From assembly GCF_000196615.1 (NCBI RefSeq), contig NC_014306.1, positions 1,302,001 through 1,366,000 of the forward strand: 64,000 nucleotides of DNA, written 5' to 3'. Under the pieces are notes generated by a model that had not been told where the DNA came from, did no database searches, and saw nothing but the letters and a program-made list of their open reading frames with translations. Below are positions 32,244-39,690 of the stretch, in pieces (the stretch's first letter is position 1; each line of letters opens with the position of its first letter). Position numbers and translations under genes: made by a program. Origin of the DNA: Erwinia billingiae Eb661. Lineage in GTDB: Bacteria; Pseudomonadota; Gammaproteobacteria; Enterobacterales; Enterobacteriaceae.

Positions 32244-32999
32244 TTACGCTTTCATCACCGTGACGCCTTTTTCTTCAATGCTGCGAACCCAATTCTCATC
32301 GGCTCCGCTATCCACCACGATCGTGTCGATCAACCCGAGGTCACCAATAACAAAGGGTGACGCGGCGTTGATCTTTTCAGGAGAGACCAGCACGACCGTT
32401 TCTGCCGCTCTGCCGGAAAATGCACGTTTGATGCACGCTTCTTCGTAATCACCGGTGGTTAATCCCGCCTCGGCATGGACGCCGGTGACACCCATAAAGA
32501 AAATATCGGCCTGAATTTTGCCAATGCCTTCAATTGTTGCTGCACCCACGGTCACAACTGAGTGTTTGAATAGCCGTCCGCCAATCAAAATCACCTCAAT
32601 TGAAGGGTGCTCAATGAGCCCAAGGGCAATGCTCGGGCTGTGCGTGACCACGGTGATGCGCAGGTCATCAGGGAGACAGGCAATGAGTTCTGAGGTGGTG
32701 GTGCCGCCATCAATAATCACCACCTGGCCTGAAGAGATCAGTTCTGCCCCTTTTTGCGCAACCTTCCTTTTAGCATCAGTTTTTAATGACTTACGCTCGG
32801 AAAATGTGGCGGTGGCTGAAGATGAAGGCAGCGCACCTCCGTGCACACGCTGCAAACGGCCTTCCGCGGCAAGCTCGCGTAAATCACGCCGAACGGTGTC
32901 TTCTGAGACCTCAAAGCGAACACTCAGATCCTTCGAGAGCACCTGTCCTTCCTTCAGAAGCTGTTCAAGGATGCGTTGTTTCCGTTGGCTGGTGAGCAT
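32244..32999 (-). CDS. DeoR-family transcriptional repressor
   Basis: A 251-residue DeoR regulator: helix-turn-helix at residues about 1-58 (MLTSQRKQRILEQLLKEGQVLSKDLSVRFEVSEDTVRRDLRELAAEGRLQRVHGGAL) and a DeoR effector domain with DGGTTTSELIACLPDD, LIGGRLFKHSVVTVG and SPEKINAASPFVIGDL motifs that bind phosphorylated sugars. ATG 32999 is preferred (AGGAATAATGAC before it); an in-frame codon seven residues earlier is open. It is divergent from the NudK gene, with two direct operator-like repeats between, and thus probably controls the NudK/DUF4406 pair and itself. Confidence 0.87.
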   Translation of the reverse strand: MLTSQRKQRILEQLLKEGQVLSKDLSVRFEVSEDTVRRDLRELAAEGRLQRVHGGALPSSSATATFSERKSLKTDAKRKVAQKGAELISSGQVVIIDGGTTTSELIACLPDDLRITVVTHSPSIALGLIEHPSIEVILIGGRLFKHSVVTVGAATIEGIGKIQADIFFMGVTGVHAEAGLTTGDYEEACIKRAFSGRAAETVVLVSPEKINAASPFVIGDLGLIDTIVVDSGADENWVRSIEEKGVTVMKA

Positions 33000-33013
33000 G
33001 TCATTATTCCTGG

Positions 33014-33042
33014 TTTGCACGATATTGCTTGAATTTGCACGA
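33014..33042. repeat. Direct repeats, probable DeoR operator
   Basis: TTTGCACGA occurs at 33014-33022 and again at 33034-33042, 20 bp apart, so both copies face the same side of the helix. They lie in the short divergent gap between the DeoR and NudK genes. Repeated motifs at this spacing are typical for DeoR proteins. Confidence 0.6.
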
Positions 33043-33085
33043 GTGTGCTGCTTATGATGATAATCCTACGTATGGAGGAGGTAGT

Positions 33086-33685
33086 ATGCAACCAAAACGT
33101 GCAGAAGTACGGATCGTCGACGAAAAAATTCTTTCCGATGATTGGTATTCTTTAAAGAAATACACCTTTGATATTCAACGGCGAAACGGTGACTGGCAGC
33201 AACAAACGCGTGAGGTCTACGATCGGGGCAATGGCGCCACCGTACTGCTCTATAACCGTGAGCGGGAAACGGTAATCCTGACTCGTCAGTTTCGTTTTCC
33301 GGTATTTATGAATGGTCACGAGGGTTATCTGATTGAAGCAGCGGCCGGTCTGCTGGATAACATGGACCCTGAAAGACGCATAAAAGCGGAAGCCGAAGAA
33401 GAAACGGGTTTCAAAATTTCTACGGTACAGAAAGTGTTCGAAGCCTATATGAGTCCGGGGTCGGTTACCGAAAAACTCTACTTCTACATTGCTGAATATG
33501 ATGCAGGTGACAAGACCAGCGCGGGCGGTGGAATAGAGGCTGAAGGGGAAGACATTGAAGTGCTGGAAATGCCCCTGAAAGACGCGCTTGCCGCAGTCGA
33601 AAATGGCCTTATCGTTGATGGTAAAACCATCATGTTACTTTATCACGTGGCATTAAAAGTCATTTTACGAGGTTACGATGAATAA
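33086..33685 (+). CDS. nudK: GDP-mannose pyrophosphatase NudK-like Nudix hydrolase
   Basis: A 199-residue Nudix hydrolase matching E. coli NudK in wording: KKYTFDIQRRNGDWQQQTREVYDRGNGATVLLYN, TRQFRFPVFMNGHEG, IEAAAGLLDN and LYFYIAEY. The Nudix box GLLDN...KAEAEEETGF lies around residues 85-107 with the metal-binding Glu cluster intact. NudK hydrolyses GDP-mannose to mannose-1-phosphate and GMP. The start is ATG 33086, preceded by GGAGGAGG; the frame is open to 33029 but the extra residues are unrelated. It overlaps the DUF4406 gene by 8 bp and is divergent from a DeoR repressor. Confidence 0.85.
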   Translation: MQPKRAEVRIVDEKILSDDWYSLKKYTFDIQRRNGDWQQQTREVYDRGNGATVLLYNRERETVILTRQFRFPVFMNGHEGYLIEAAAGLLDNMDPERRIKAEAEEETGFKISTVQKVFEAYMSPGSVTEKLYFYIAEYDAGDKTSAGGGIEAEGEDIEVLEMPLKDALAAVENGLIVDGKTIMLLYHVALKVILRGYDE

Positions 33686-34040
33686 GCAGCTGATTATTAT
33701 CGCAGGTCCCTACCGTAGCGGAACCGAAGGAAAACAAGCGCTGATTGACGCTAATCTTGCCCGTCTGGAAAAGGCCGCGCTGGAGGTTTATCAGCGAGGA
33801 CACATTCCGGTCATCGGCGAATGGCTGGCGTTACCGCTGGCGAAAGCCGCAGGTTCAGAATCTATCGACGATGAAATAGGTGAGGCGATGATCTATCCGG
33901 TCGCGCACCGGCTTATCACCAAGTGTGATGCCCTGTACCGTATTGCAGGCGTTTCAAAAGGTGCCGATATGGATATCGAAATAGCACGGAAACACGGGCT
34001 GGCAATTTATACCCGAATTGAAGATATCCCCTTAGCCTGA
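33678..34040 (+). CDS. DUF4406 / nucleoside 2-deoxyribosyltransferase-like protein
   Basis: A 120-residue Rossmann-like protein of the DUF4406 group. MNKQLIIIAGPYRSGT is the nucleotide-sugar binding start and GHIPVIGEWLALPL and GADMDIEIARKHGL the later family blocks. The fold is shared with nucleoside 2-deoxyribosyltransferases, but activity is unknown. Its start overlaps the NudK stop by 8 bp, so the two are translationally coupled and probably act on the same nucleotide-sugar pool under the divergent DeoR repressor. Confidence 0.75.
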   Translation: MNKQLIIIAGPYRSGTEGKQALIDANLARLEKAALEVYQRGHIPVIGEWLALPLAKAAGSESIDDEIGEAMIYPVAHRLITKCDALYRIAGVSKGADMDIEIARKHGLAIYTRIEDIPLA

Positions 34041-34147
34041 TTGAGTCGTTCAACAACGCCTGTAGCTAAAGCGGGCAGGGCTAAGTTCATGCCTGGTTTA
34101 ATAAGGGGAAAGCGCAGGTGGCGATCCCCACATTTACTCACTACGAA

Positions 34148-34696
34148 TTAGCTTTGACAGAAGCGCAGCCGGTTGCCAAACGGATCATAGACTTCCATCA
34201 CATCGCCCCAATCTTGCTGCACTATTTCCGGGCGGCCGTAACCATATTGTTTACCGTGTAGTTCATCTCTGAACGACGCAATATTCTGCATCGGGATAAA
34301 TATCGTTGCGCCGGGGCTGGCGTCACCATGATGTTCAGAGAGGTGTAGCTGCAAACCCTCGCGGACAATGCCCATATACAGGGGTAAGTTCGGCTCGAAC
34401 CGGTGTTCAAATTCGACGCTGAACGACAGGAATTCAAGATAGAACTCACGGGCTTTTCGCTCATCAAAGCTGCGCAGAATAGGGATGGGTTTACTGAATT
34501 GAATCTCTGAGGGAGTGATATGCAGGGGTTCTGCCGTCTGAGAGGGCAGCGTTGCAACAGCGGTGTTCCAGTCGCGATAGCCCAACTGGTGTGAAACTGT
34601 TTCGAGTGCGGTGGCATAAGAAATCTTTTGATCGCGCAGCTCAAGTGAAGCTTTTAGCTTTGCGGCCATGTTTTTGGCCTGCTCGATAGATAGCAT
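34148..34696 (-). CDS. Glyoxalase/bleomycin-resistance superfamily protein
   Basis: A 182-residue protein with two parts: residues about 1-55 form a glyoxalase-related N-terminal helical domain (QAKNMAAKLKASLELRDQKISYATALETVSHQLGYRDWNTA), and residues about 70-180 a glyoxalase/bleomycin-resistance fold (FDERKAREFYLEFLSFSVEFEHRF, LQLHLSEHHGDASPGATIFIPM, VMEVYDPFGNRLRF). The His-Glu metal pattern of this fold is partly visible in LHLSEHHGD. Related proteins protect against antibiotics or aldehydes, but the substrate is unknown. ATG 34696 follows CAGGAG. Isolated gene between the NudK and ASCH regions. Confidence 0.8.
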   Translation of the reverse strand: MLSIEQAKNMAAKLKASLELRDQKISYATALETVSHQLGYRDWNTAVATLPSQTAEPLHITPSEIQFSKPIPILRSFDERKAREFYLEFLSFSVEFEHRFEPNLPLYMGIVREGLQLHLSEHHGDASPGATIFIPMQNIASFRDELHGKQYGYGRPEIVQQDWGDVMEVYDPFGNRLRFCQS

Positions 34697-34878
34697 CTTG
34701 TCTCCTGTCGTCAGGTATTGAGGGGCTCGCATTACCATATCCCAACCATCAAGAGTGATTTAATCAATGAGGTTGAGGACTAACATGCTTTCACCATTTC
34801 CTTCAAGGAAGCGAGCGGCAGGCAGCGTGTGGTTGTTGGATGTTGTGGTAAAGATGCGTGACGGCAAGGTTTTCGTGA

Positions 34879-35289
34879 TTACAGAATTTCACTCACCACA
34901 AACTCTTCTGCCACAAGCTCCATATCGTCAGAGAAAAAGCCAGCCCTTGTGAAAAAAGCCTTATGCTCTCTTCTCCAGTATTCGAGGCTTAAATCTCCTT
35001 CCCCCTCTTTCCTGGCAAACTCTTCAGTCACTTCAGAGAAACGTACCAGCCGAAGCGAAACTACTCGGATAACACATACCGGCGTGCCTTGTCCGTCCAG
35101 GACAATATTATAACTGCCTATTTTTGGTGAAGGTTCGTCTGCCTGGAATGAGGCAAGCGAGCCGCATGATGCGGTTTTAACCCCTTTAACAACTAAGCTT
35201 GCAAGCTCGTTTGCCATCTCAGGATTGTCCCCGAACGACCATGCTTGAGCATCCGGATATTTCGCGTTTAGCTCATCAATTAAACTCAT
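34879..35289 (-). CDS. ASCH-domain protein
   Basis: A 136-residue ASCH-domain protein. WSFGDNPEMANELASLVVKGVKTASCGSLASF is the N-terminal half with the GxKxxT-type motif (GVKTAS), and VIRVVSLRLVRFSEVTEEFARKEGEGDLSLEYWRREHKAFF the second. ASCH domains resemble PUA folds and some act as amidohydrolases or ribonucleases on modified nucleosides (E. coli YqfB is a cytidine amidohydrolase); substrate unknown here. Cys in TASCGSL may be significant. The gene lies immediately downstream of the small membrane-protein gene region and is not obviously in an operon. Confidence 0.82.
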   Translation of the reverse strand: MSLIDELNAKYPDAQAWSFGDNPEMANELASLVVKGVKTASCGSLASFQADEPSPKIGSYNIVLDGQGTPVCVIRVVSLRLVRFSEVTEEFARKEGEGDLSLEYWRREHKAFFTRAGFFSDDMELVAEEFVVSEIL

Positions 35290-35403
35290 TTTAAAATCCT
35301 TTTATCACCGTGAGTTGAGGGCTGAATTTAGCACGGTTTAACGGGTGGTGAACTTTGGGTAGACGCGAGATGCATAGATAAATGGAATTGGCTTTTCTGT
35401 TAC

Positions 35404-35562
35404 TCACAAAGCACGGTGTACCCACACCCCAATCGGATACAGCAAATACAGAAAGATGGCGATTTGCATCCCTCTTATAAGCCAGCGGGCGTGCCGCCAC
35501 TGGTGACGTTCTTTCTGATTGGCTTGTTGAATACTTTTTTGTATCTGATCCTGAGCTGTCAT
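35404..35562 (-). CDS. Small single-pass membrane protein, 52 aa
   Basis: A 52-residue protein with a Gln/Arg-rich N-terminal half (MTAQDQIQKSIQQANQKERH and WRHARWLIRG) and one membrane helix at about 32-48 (MQIAIFLYLLYPIGVWV) ending HRAL. The positive charges before the helix predict a cytoplasmic N-terminus. ATG 35562 follows CAGGA at 7-9 bases. A longer frame overlapping it on the same strand shows no protein-like sequence. Function unknown; this short gene would be missed by length cut-offs. Confidence 0.6.
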   Translation of the reverse strand: MTAQDQIQKSIQQANQKERHQWRHARWLIRGMQIAIFLYLLYPIGVWVHRAL

Positions 35563-35661
35563 AACGTCGTCCTGAACGGGTGAGTCGGGTCATTACCTGA
35601 ATTTTTAGCATAGCGATATAGATGCATACAGCAAGTTGTCTTGAGGGTATTAAACTGATTT

Positions 35662-35853
35662 TTATACGCCAACCAGTAATCCGTCTGCATAAAAGCCTGA
35701 TAGTTTTTCACCGGGTTTATCGAAGCGGTTTTGCCCGTTAAGCCAGTTATCTTCCAGCCTGCGCAGCATGTTAAATCCAGCGGCGATACTTTCCGCTTTC
35801 AACTCCAGGAAACCGCTATAGTCCGGGGTAACATCCTCGATGGTGACATTCAT
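35662..35853 (-). pseudogene. Truncated GNAT-family acetyltransferase
   Basis: Sixty-three residues remain of what looks like the N-terminus of a GNAT acetyltransferase: MNVTIEDVTPDYSGFLELKAESIAAGFNMLRRLEDNWLNGQNRF, then GEKLSGFYADGLLVGV and a stop. In intact proteins this point, the first central beta strand, is followed by GxxxL and the acetyl-CoA site, which are missing. Nothing downstream continues the domain in any forward frame of this strand. It is probably a decayed gene, although a short stand-alone product cannot be excluded. Confidence 0.55.
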
Positions 35854-35914
35854 CAGTAATGCCCTTCTGTTTTAAGTTTACGGACGATGATCTGAATGTT
35901 GAATCAGGCGTACT

Positions 35915-36703
35915 TTAGATCAGCATCGCCAGCAGGACCACGCACAGTAGCAGCACATAAACGCGCGCATGCCAGATATCCGGTACCGCGGGGATGTTGC
36001 TGCGGCTAAATACACTACCCGCCCAACCGGTTAAAACCAAAACAGCTAATATTTTCAGGTTGATGAAGCCAAGATATCCGCTTGCCGGCATGTGATGCCA
36101 GCCGCTTATCGCGTAGGTCGTTGCACCGCAAAGGGCCACCGGCAGTGAAAGCGGGTTGGCGGCACTAATGCAATCGCGCATTGTGTGGCCGTGACGGCGC
36201 AACAACGGCACCGTCATCACGCTGCCGCCCAAGCCCAATAATGCGGCAATCATCCCAATCAGTACACCGCCGCCCGTTACGGTTACAGGCGCTAAACGTC
36301 GGGGGGCGCTGCCGCCAATGAATCCTTTGCGCAGCAGGCAATCAGCAATCGCCACCACCATATAGACAATAAACAAGCCGCGAATCAGCGCCTCGCCGAT
36401 CGTTCCTGCCAGCCATGAACCGGCTACCGCCCCAATGGCGATAAACCCTAACAGCGGAAAAAGAATTTGTGATGAAAGCTTACCCGCGCGCCAGTTGCGA
36501 TAGCTGACCCAGCCCGCGTTAAAAATCATCACCGCCGTCGAGGTGGCCACGGCGATATGCAACGCATTACCCGCAACATCAGGCTGGCGCAGCAACAACT
36601 GGTAGACAAACGGCACCACCACAAAGCCACCGCCAAAGCCAAACAGCACGGTAGTGATGCCGGTGGTAAAACCGGCCAGTGCGATAATAACAATATCGTT
36701 CAA
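35915..36703 (-). CDS. TauE/SafE (TSUP) family membrane exporter
   Basis: A 262-residue inner-membrane protein with about eight hydrophobic segments in two repeats, the TauE/SafE architecture. GFTTGITTVLFGFGGGFVVVPFV at residues 11-33 and GMIAALLGLGGSVMTVPLL near 150-168 are the duplicated signature. Family members move sulfite, sulfoacetate or other organic sulfonates and anions. Substrate unknown. The gene is divergent from the AraC-type regulator at 36811, which may control it; the 107-bp gap between them holds the likely promoters. Confidence 0.85.
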   Translation of the reverse strand: MNDIVIIALAGFTTGITTVLFGFGGGFVVVPFVYQLLLRQPDVAGNALHIAVATSTAVMIFNAGWVSYRNWRAGKLSSQILFPLLGFIAIGAVAGSWLAGTIGEALIRGLFIVYMVVAIADCLLRKGFIGGSAPRRLAPVTVTGGGVLIGMIAALLGLGGSVMTVPLLRRHGHTMRDCISAANPLSLPVALCGATTYAISGWHHMPASGYLGFINLKILAVLVLTGWAGSVFSRSNIPAVPDIWHARVYVLLLCVVLLAMLI

Positions 36704-36810
36704 GGGAATTTCCTGATGGGAAATAATGCAGCAGCTTATCGCGCTGGCGACTCACTTCCCATTTGCGCAGCGCTCGATTACCCTTGCAAATCGGTCAGAA
36801 GGGGGCAGAT

Positions 36811-37578
36811 GTGCGCAACGGAAAAATTGACGATTACGATCATCTGGATCGTGACGTGGTGTCGCTCGGCAATGACTATGCGCAGGGATTTATCCTGCAG
36901 CACCATCAACATCGCCGCGCGCAGCTGTTGTATGGCGCAACCGGGTTGATGCACGTATCCACCCTCGACGGGGAATGGGTGGTGCCGCCGCAGCATGCGG
37001 TGTGGATCCCGCCTGAAACGCTACATGCCGTCAAGTTTGTCGGCGTCAGCACGCGCAGTATCTATATCGAACCTGCCTGCGCGGCCGCGTTAAATAAAAA
37101 CAGCCGCTGCGAAGCGATCGGCGTATCGCCACTGTTGCGGCAGTTATTGCTGGAAGCGGTGGATTTGCCGCCGCTGTATGACAGCGAACGCGACAGGGCG
37201 GTGATTAGGTTGATGTTGCTGGAACTGGCGGCAATGCCGGTACGCGAGTTTGATATTCCCCTGCCGCAGCAGCCTGCACTATTGGCGCTTTGTCAGGCTT
37301 TTTTACTCGCGCCAGCCATCCACGATCCGGCCGAGCGCTGGGCCAGCGCGCTGTTTATGAGCGCCAGCACCTTTCGCCGCCATTTTCTGCAGCAGCTCGG
37401 CATGTCATTTTCTGCATGGCGTCAGCGAGCCTGTGTGGTCAGCGCGTTGGCACTATTGATAACCGGAAAGTCGGTCAAGGAAGTGGCATTGTTACTGGGT
37501 TATGACAATGGCTCATCCTTCGCAACGATGTTCCGCCGCGTTACCGGGCAGCCTCCTTCACATTATCATCCGAACTAA
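36811..37578 (+). CDS. AraC-family transcriptional regulator
   Basis: A regulator of about 255 residues with an N-terminal cupin-type domain (VVSLGNDYAQGFILQHHQHRRAQLLYGATGLMHV, VPPQHAVWIPPETLHAV) and a C-terminal double helix-turn-helix from about residue 155 (MSASTFRRHFLQQLGMSFSAWRQR and SVKEVALLLGYDNGSSFATMFRRVTGQPPSHY). The His-rich cupin may bind a metal or small ligand. GTG 36811 is chosen because AAGGGGG precedes it at normal spacing; the frame is open further upstream. It is divergent from the TauE/SafE exporter gene and is probably its regulator. Confidence 0.82.
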   Translation: MRNGKIDDYDHLDRDVVSLGNDYAQGFILQHHQHRRAQLLYGATGLMHVSTLDGEWVVPPQHAVWIPPETLHAVKFVGVSTRSIYIEPACAAALNKNSRCEAIGVSPLLRQLLLEAVDLPPLYDSERDRAVIRLMLLELAAMPVREFDIPLPQQPALLALCQAFLLAPAIHDPAERWASALFMSASTFRRHFLQQLGMSFSAWRQRACVVSALALLITGKSVKEVALLLGYDNGSSFATMFRRVTGQPPSHYHPN

Positions 37579-37600
37579 GTGCTGGCGCATCGCAGCGGCT

Positions 37601-38071
37601 TTATGACTGCTGTTTTTTTCCATCAAGGTAAATATCAGGACGGGTGATGGTCCACGCATAATTTTCTTTATTGACGGGTGCATAGCCTAACTTCTCATAA
37701 AGCCATGGCGCCGTGGTTGTGAATAACACAATCCTGCGAAGCTGCTCAAAAACGGGATGGTTATGAATGCATTCCATCAGCCATCTTCCCAGCCCATCCC
37801 CTTGATATTCGTCCAGTACGTAGACATCGCACAGATAAGCGAAGGTGGCGTAGTCCGTAATCAGACGCGCAAAACCAATCTGCGATTGATGGTGATACAT
37901 GCCAAAGTTGAGGCTGTTATCAATTGAAGCAGAGACGATGTCGGGAGCAATGCCTTTAGCCCACGTTGACCGGGTCAAATACTGATGCACGGCCGATACA
38001 TCCAGCTTTTCTTTGTCCGTGCTAACAAGATAGTCATTTTCACGCCATTCATGTATTGCTGAAATGCTCAC
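37601..38071 (-). CDS. GNAT-family N-acetyltransferase
   Basis: A 156-residue GNAT acetyltransferase of full length. The acetyl-CoA motif is DEYQGDGLGRWLMECI (about 87-102), with FARLITDYATFAYLCDVYV as the preceding strand pair and LFTTTAPWLYEKLGY as the C-terminal block with the catalytic-type Tyr. Substrate unknown. The start is a GTG (38071) followed by AGCATTTCAGC; ribosome site weak. It converges on the AraC gene and precedes the GntR gene on the same strand by about 120 bp. Confidence 0.82.
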   Translation of the reverse strand: MSISAIHEWRENDYLVSTDKEKLDVSAVHQYLTRSTWAKGIAPDIVSASIDNSLNFGMYHHQSQIGFARLITDYATFAYLCDVYVLDEYQGDGLGRWLMECIHNHPVFEQLRRIVLFTTTAPWLYEKLGYAPVNKENYAWTITRPDIYLDGKKQQS

Positions 38072-38192
38072 GCTGATGTCTGCCAGGAAGATGTCGGGGA
38101 AATTAAACCTATCATAAAATAAGCAAACCAGACGTTAAAAATCGCGTAGGCTCTGTTGCGATAATTTTTTAACTGACAGAAGCCTCTTTCGA

Positions 38193-38834
38193 TTACCGAT
38201 TGGCAATATAGCTTTTCAGAACCTGCCCGGCTGAAAGTATATGTTCAACGGTACGGTCGCGCGCAGCAGCGGGATCGTCTTCCAGGCAGGCCTTTAAAAT
38301 AAGCGCATGTTCATCCTGAAACTTAGCCGTTTCCGACAGCAATCGATGCTGTAGGTGTTCATATCTCTCTACCTGCTCGCGTAGTTCAGTAATCATCTTC
38401 AACAGGCGTTGATTTTTACAGCGTCGATAAAGCAGTTCATGAAATTCCCGATTGTACTGTCCCTGCAACGTTGATTCTGTCGCGCTACCCAGAAGCTTGT
38501 GCACAAGCTCTGCGCGCGTAAGGGTTTCGGCATCCATGTTTTGCACGCTGTGGAAGATCGCATCGCCTTCCAGTAATGCCCGAAGTGGGTAAATTTCGTC
38601 AACGTCGCTGGCCGTAAGGGTTCTGACAACGGCTCCCCGGTTTCGGTAAACGTCTACCAAACCTTCCCGCTCAAGTTTCTGGATCGCTTCTCTCAGCGGG
38701 ATGCGGCTGACAGAAAACTGGCTGGCGAGGTCTCTTTCAACAAGGCGATCGCCATCCCGCAACGCGCCGGTGTTAATTAAAATTTTAAGCTCACGGGCAA
38801 GCATGTCCGCAGTTGAAAGGATAACCGTACTCAT
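38193..38834 (-). CDS. GntR-family (FCD) transcriptional regulator
   Basis: A 213-residue GntR regulator: winged helix at about 10-70 (DGDRLVERDLASQFSVSRIPLREAIQKLEREGLVDVYRNRGAVV) and an FCD helical domain after about 80 (DEIYPLRALLEGDAI, NREFHELLYRRCKNQRLL, EHALILKACLEDDPAAARDRTVEHI). ATG 38834 follows AGAAGG. It is divergent from the OsmC-like gene, with a perfect TGGTATACCA palindrome between the two start codons, so it is probably the repressor of that gene and of itself. Confidence 0.87.
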   Translation of the reverse strand: MSTVILSTADMLARELKILINTGALRDGDRLVERDLASQFSVSRIPLREAIQKLEREGLVDVYRNRGAVVRTLTASDVDEIYPLRALLEGDAIFHSVQNMDAETLTRAELVHKLLGSATESTLQGQYNREFHELLYRRCKNQRLLKMITELREQVERYEHLQHRLLSETAKFQDEHALILKACLEDDPAAARDRTVEHILSAGQVLKSYIANR

Positions 38835-38858
38835 AAAACCTTCTTTACCTGGTCGCTA

Positions 38859-38872
38859 AATGGTATACCATT
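38859..38872. promoter_or_regulatory. GntR-type operator palindrome
   Basis: AATGGTATACCATT is a perfect 14-bp palindrome 24 bp from the GntR start and 31 bp from the OsmC start. The GGTATACC core is typical of FCD-type GntR operators. A related GGTATACC occurs at 43009-43016. Confidence 0.7.
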
Positions 38873-38903
38873 ATGCCACATTCAACGCCGGAGCGTGAAA
38901 TTT

Positions 38904-39389
38904 ATGCAACACACCTATTCGTCACACCTGTCCTGGACGGGAAATCTGGGGACCGGGACATCGGGTTACCGTTCTTATGCCCGCACATGGGACATTTCAG
39001 CCGCTGGGAAGGAAATCATTCATTGCTCTAACGATCCGCTACTGGGTGGCGACCCCGGTAAAATGAATCCGGAAGATCTGCTGATATCGTCTCTTTCTGC
39101 CTGCCATATGCTGTGGTATTTGCATCTGGCGTCGGATGCTGGCATCACCGTGCTGGAATACGAGGACTCACCGCAAGCAACGGGTGAGGTTTTAAAGAGT
39201 GGTGCAGGCCGCTTCATATCAGCAATCCTCAGACCCAAAATTACTGTGGTAGCCGGTACAAATATTGATGCTGCAACGGCTATTCACCATGAAATCCATA
39301 AAGTGTGCTTTATTGCCAGGTCCGTAAATTTCCCGGTGACCTGTGAGCCTGAATTTATCCTCTCTGAGGACGTGCATTCTTCGGAGTAG
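38904..39389 (+). CDS. OsmC-family peroxide-reducing protein
   Basis: A 161-residue OsmC/Ohr-type protein. SWTGNLGTGTSGYRSYARTWDI is the N-terminal beta part, and the two redox cysteines lie in SSLSACHMLWYLHLAS (helix) and HKVCFIARSVNFP. OsmC proteins reduce organic hydroperoxides with lipoyl or thiol donors; the SLSACHMLWYLHL wording is of the YhfA/OsmC relatives. ATG 38904 is preferred to GTG 38895, which sits only one base from the ribosome site. The gene is divergent from a GntR regulator and shares its palindrome. Confidence 0.82.
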   Translation: MQHTYSSHLSWTGNLGTGTSGYRSYARTWDISAAGKEIIHCSNDPLLGGDPGKMNPEDLLISSLSACHMLWYLHLASDAGITVLEYEDSPQATGEVLKSGAGRFISAILRPKITVVAGTNIDAATAIHHEIHKVCFIARSVNFPVTCEPEFILSEDVHSSE

Positions 39390-39481
39390 GGCCCGGTATA
39401 AACAACGCCGCTTTCGAAAGGGTTTTGATTTTCCTGAAAACGGCGATATGGCTTTTAACGGATGCTTGCTCTTTGCCAGAG

Positions 39482-39526
39482 GCTCTTGCAGCACCTTCCA
39501 AAGAGCTCCTGCAGCCCCTTCCAAAA
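39482..39526. repeat. Tandem 23-bp imperfect repeat (in 39390-39690 gap)
   Basis: GCTCTTGCAGCACCTTCCAAA (39482 onward) is repeated 23 bp later as GCTCCTGCAGCCCCTTCCAAA, with two differences. The rest of the 301-bp gap holds the two TetR-type operators described separately; no gene is visible. Confidence 0.6.
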
Positions 39527-39568
39527 AGCGCCAGTCACAGCCCATCTAAACCTTTTTGGAAAAACCTC

Positions 39569-39583
39569 TAGACGACTGGTCTA
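39569..39583. promoter_or_regulatory. TetR/NemR-type operator, copy 1
   Basis: TAGACGACTGGTCTA, with arms TAGAC/GTCTA, lies 108 bp upstream of the DJ-1-like gene. It is identical to the copy at 41308-41322 and resembles the NemR-type operator. Confidence 0.75.
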
Positions 39584-39639
39584 ATTGTTGTTAGTTTAAC
39601 GCCATCGCACCGACATGCGGTCGACATTTACCCCATTAC

Positions 39640-39654
39640 AAGACGACTGGTCTA
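39640..39654. promoter_or_regulatory. TetR/NemR-type operator, copy 2
   Basis: AAGACGACTGGTCTA differs from copy 1 only in its first base. It lies 37-51 bp upstream of the DJ-1-like start codon, over the expected promoter region. The site is 71 bp from copy 1. Confidence 0.75.
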
Positions 39655-39690
39655 ATTCAGTCAGCTAACCTAACTTGCAGGAGAGTAACG

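Noticed and set aside
34767..34952. Possible 61-aa protein on the plus strand between the glyoxalase and ASCH genes
   Set aside because: It overlaps the ASCH gene and its residues do not look like a folded or membrane protein; no strong ribosome site at the ATG.
35291..35611. Longer minus-strand frame covering the 52-aa membrane gene
   Set aside because: Sequence is Ser/Thr/Arg-rich and unlike a protein; the shorter frame has a clear membrane helix and ribosome site.
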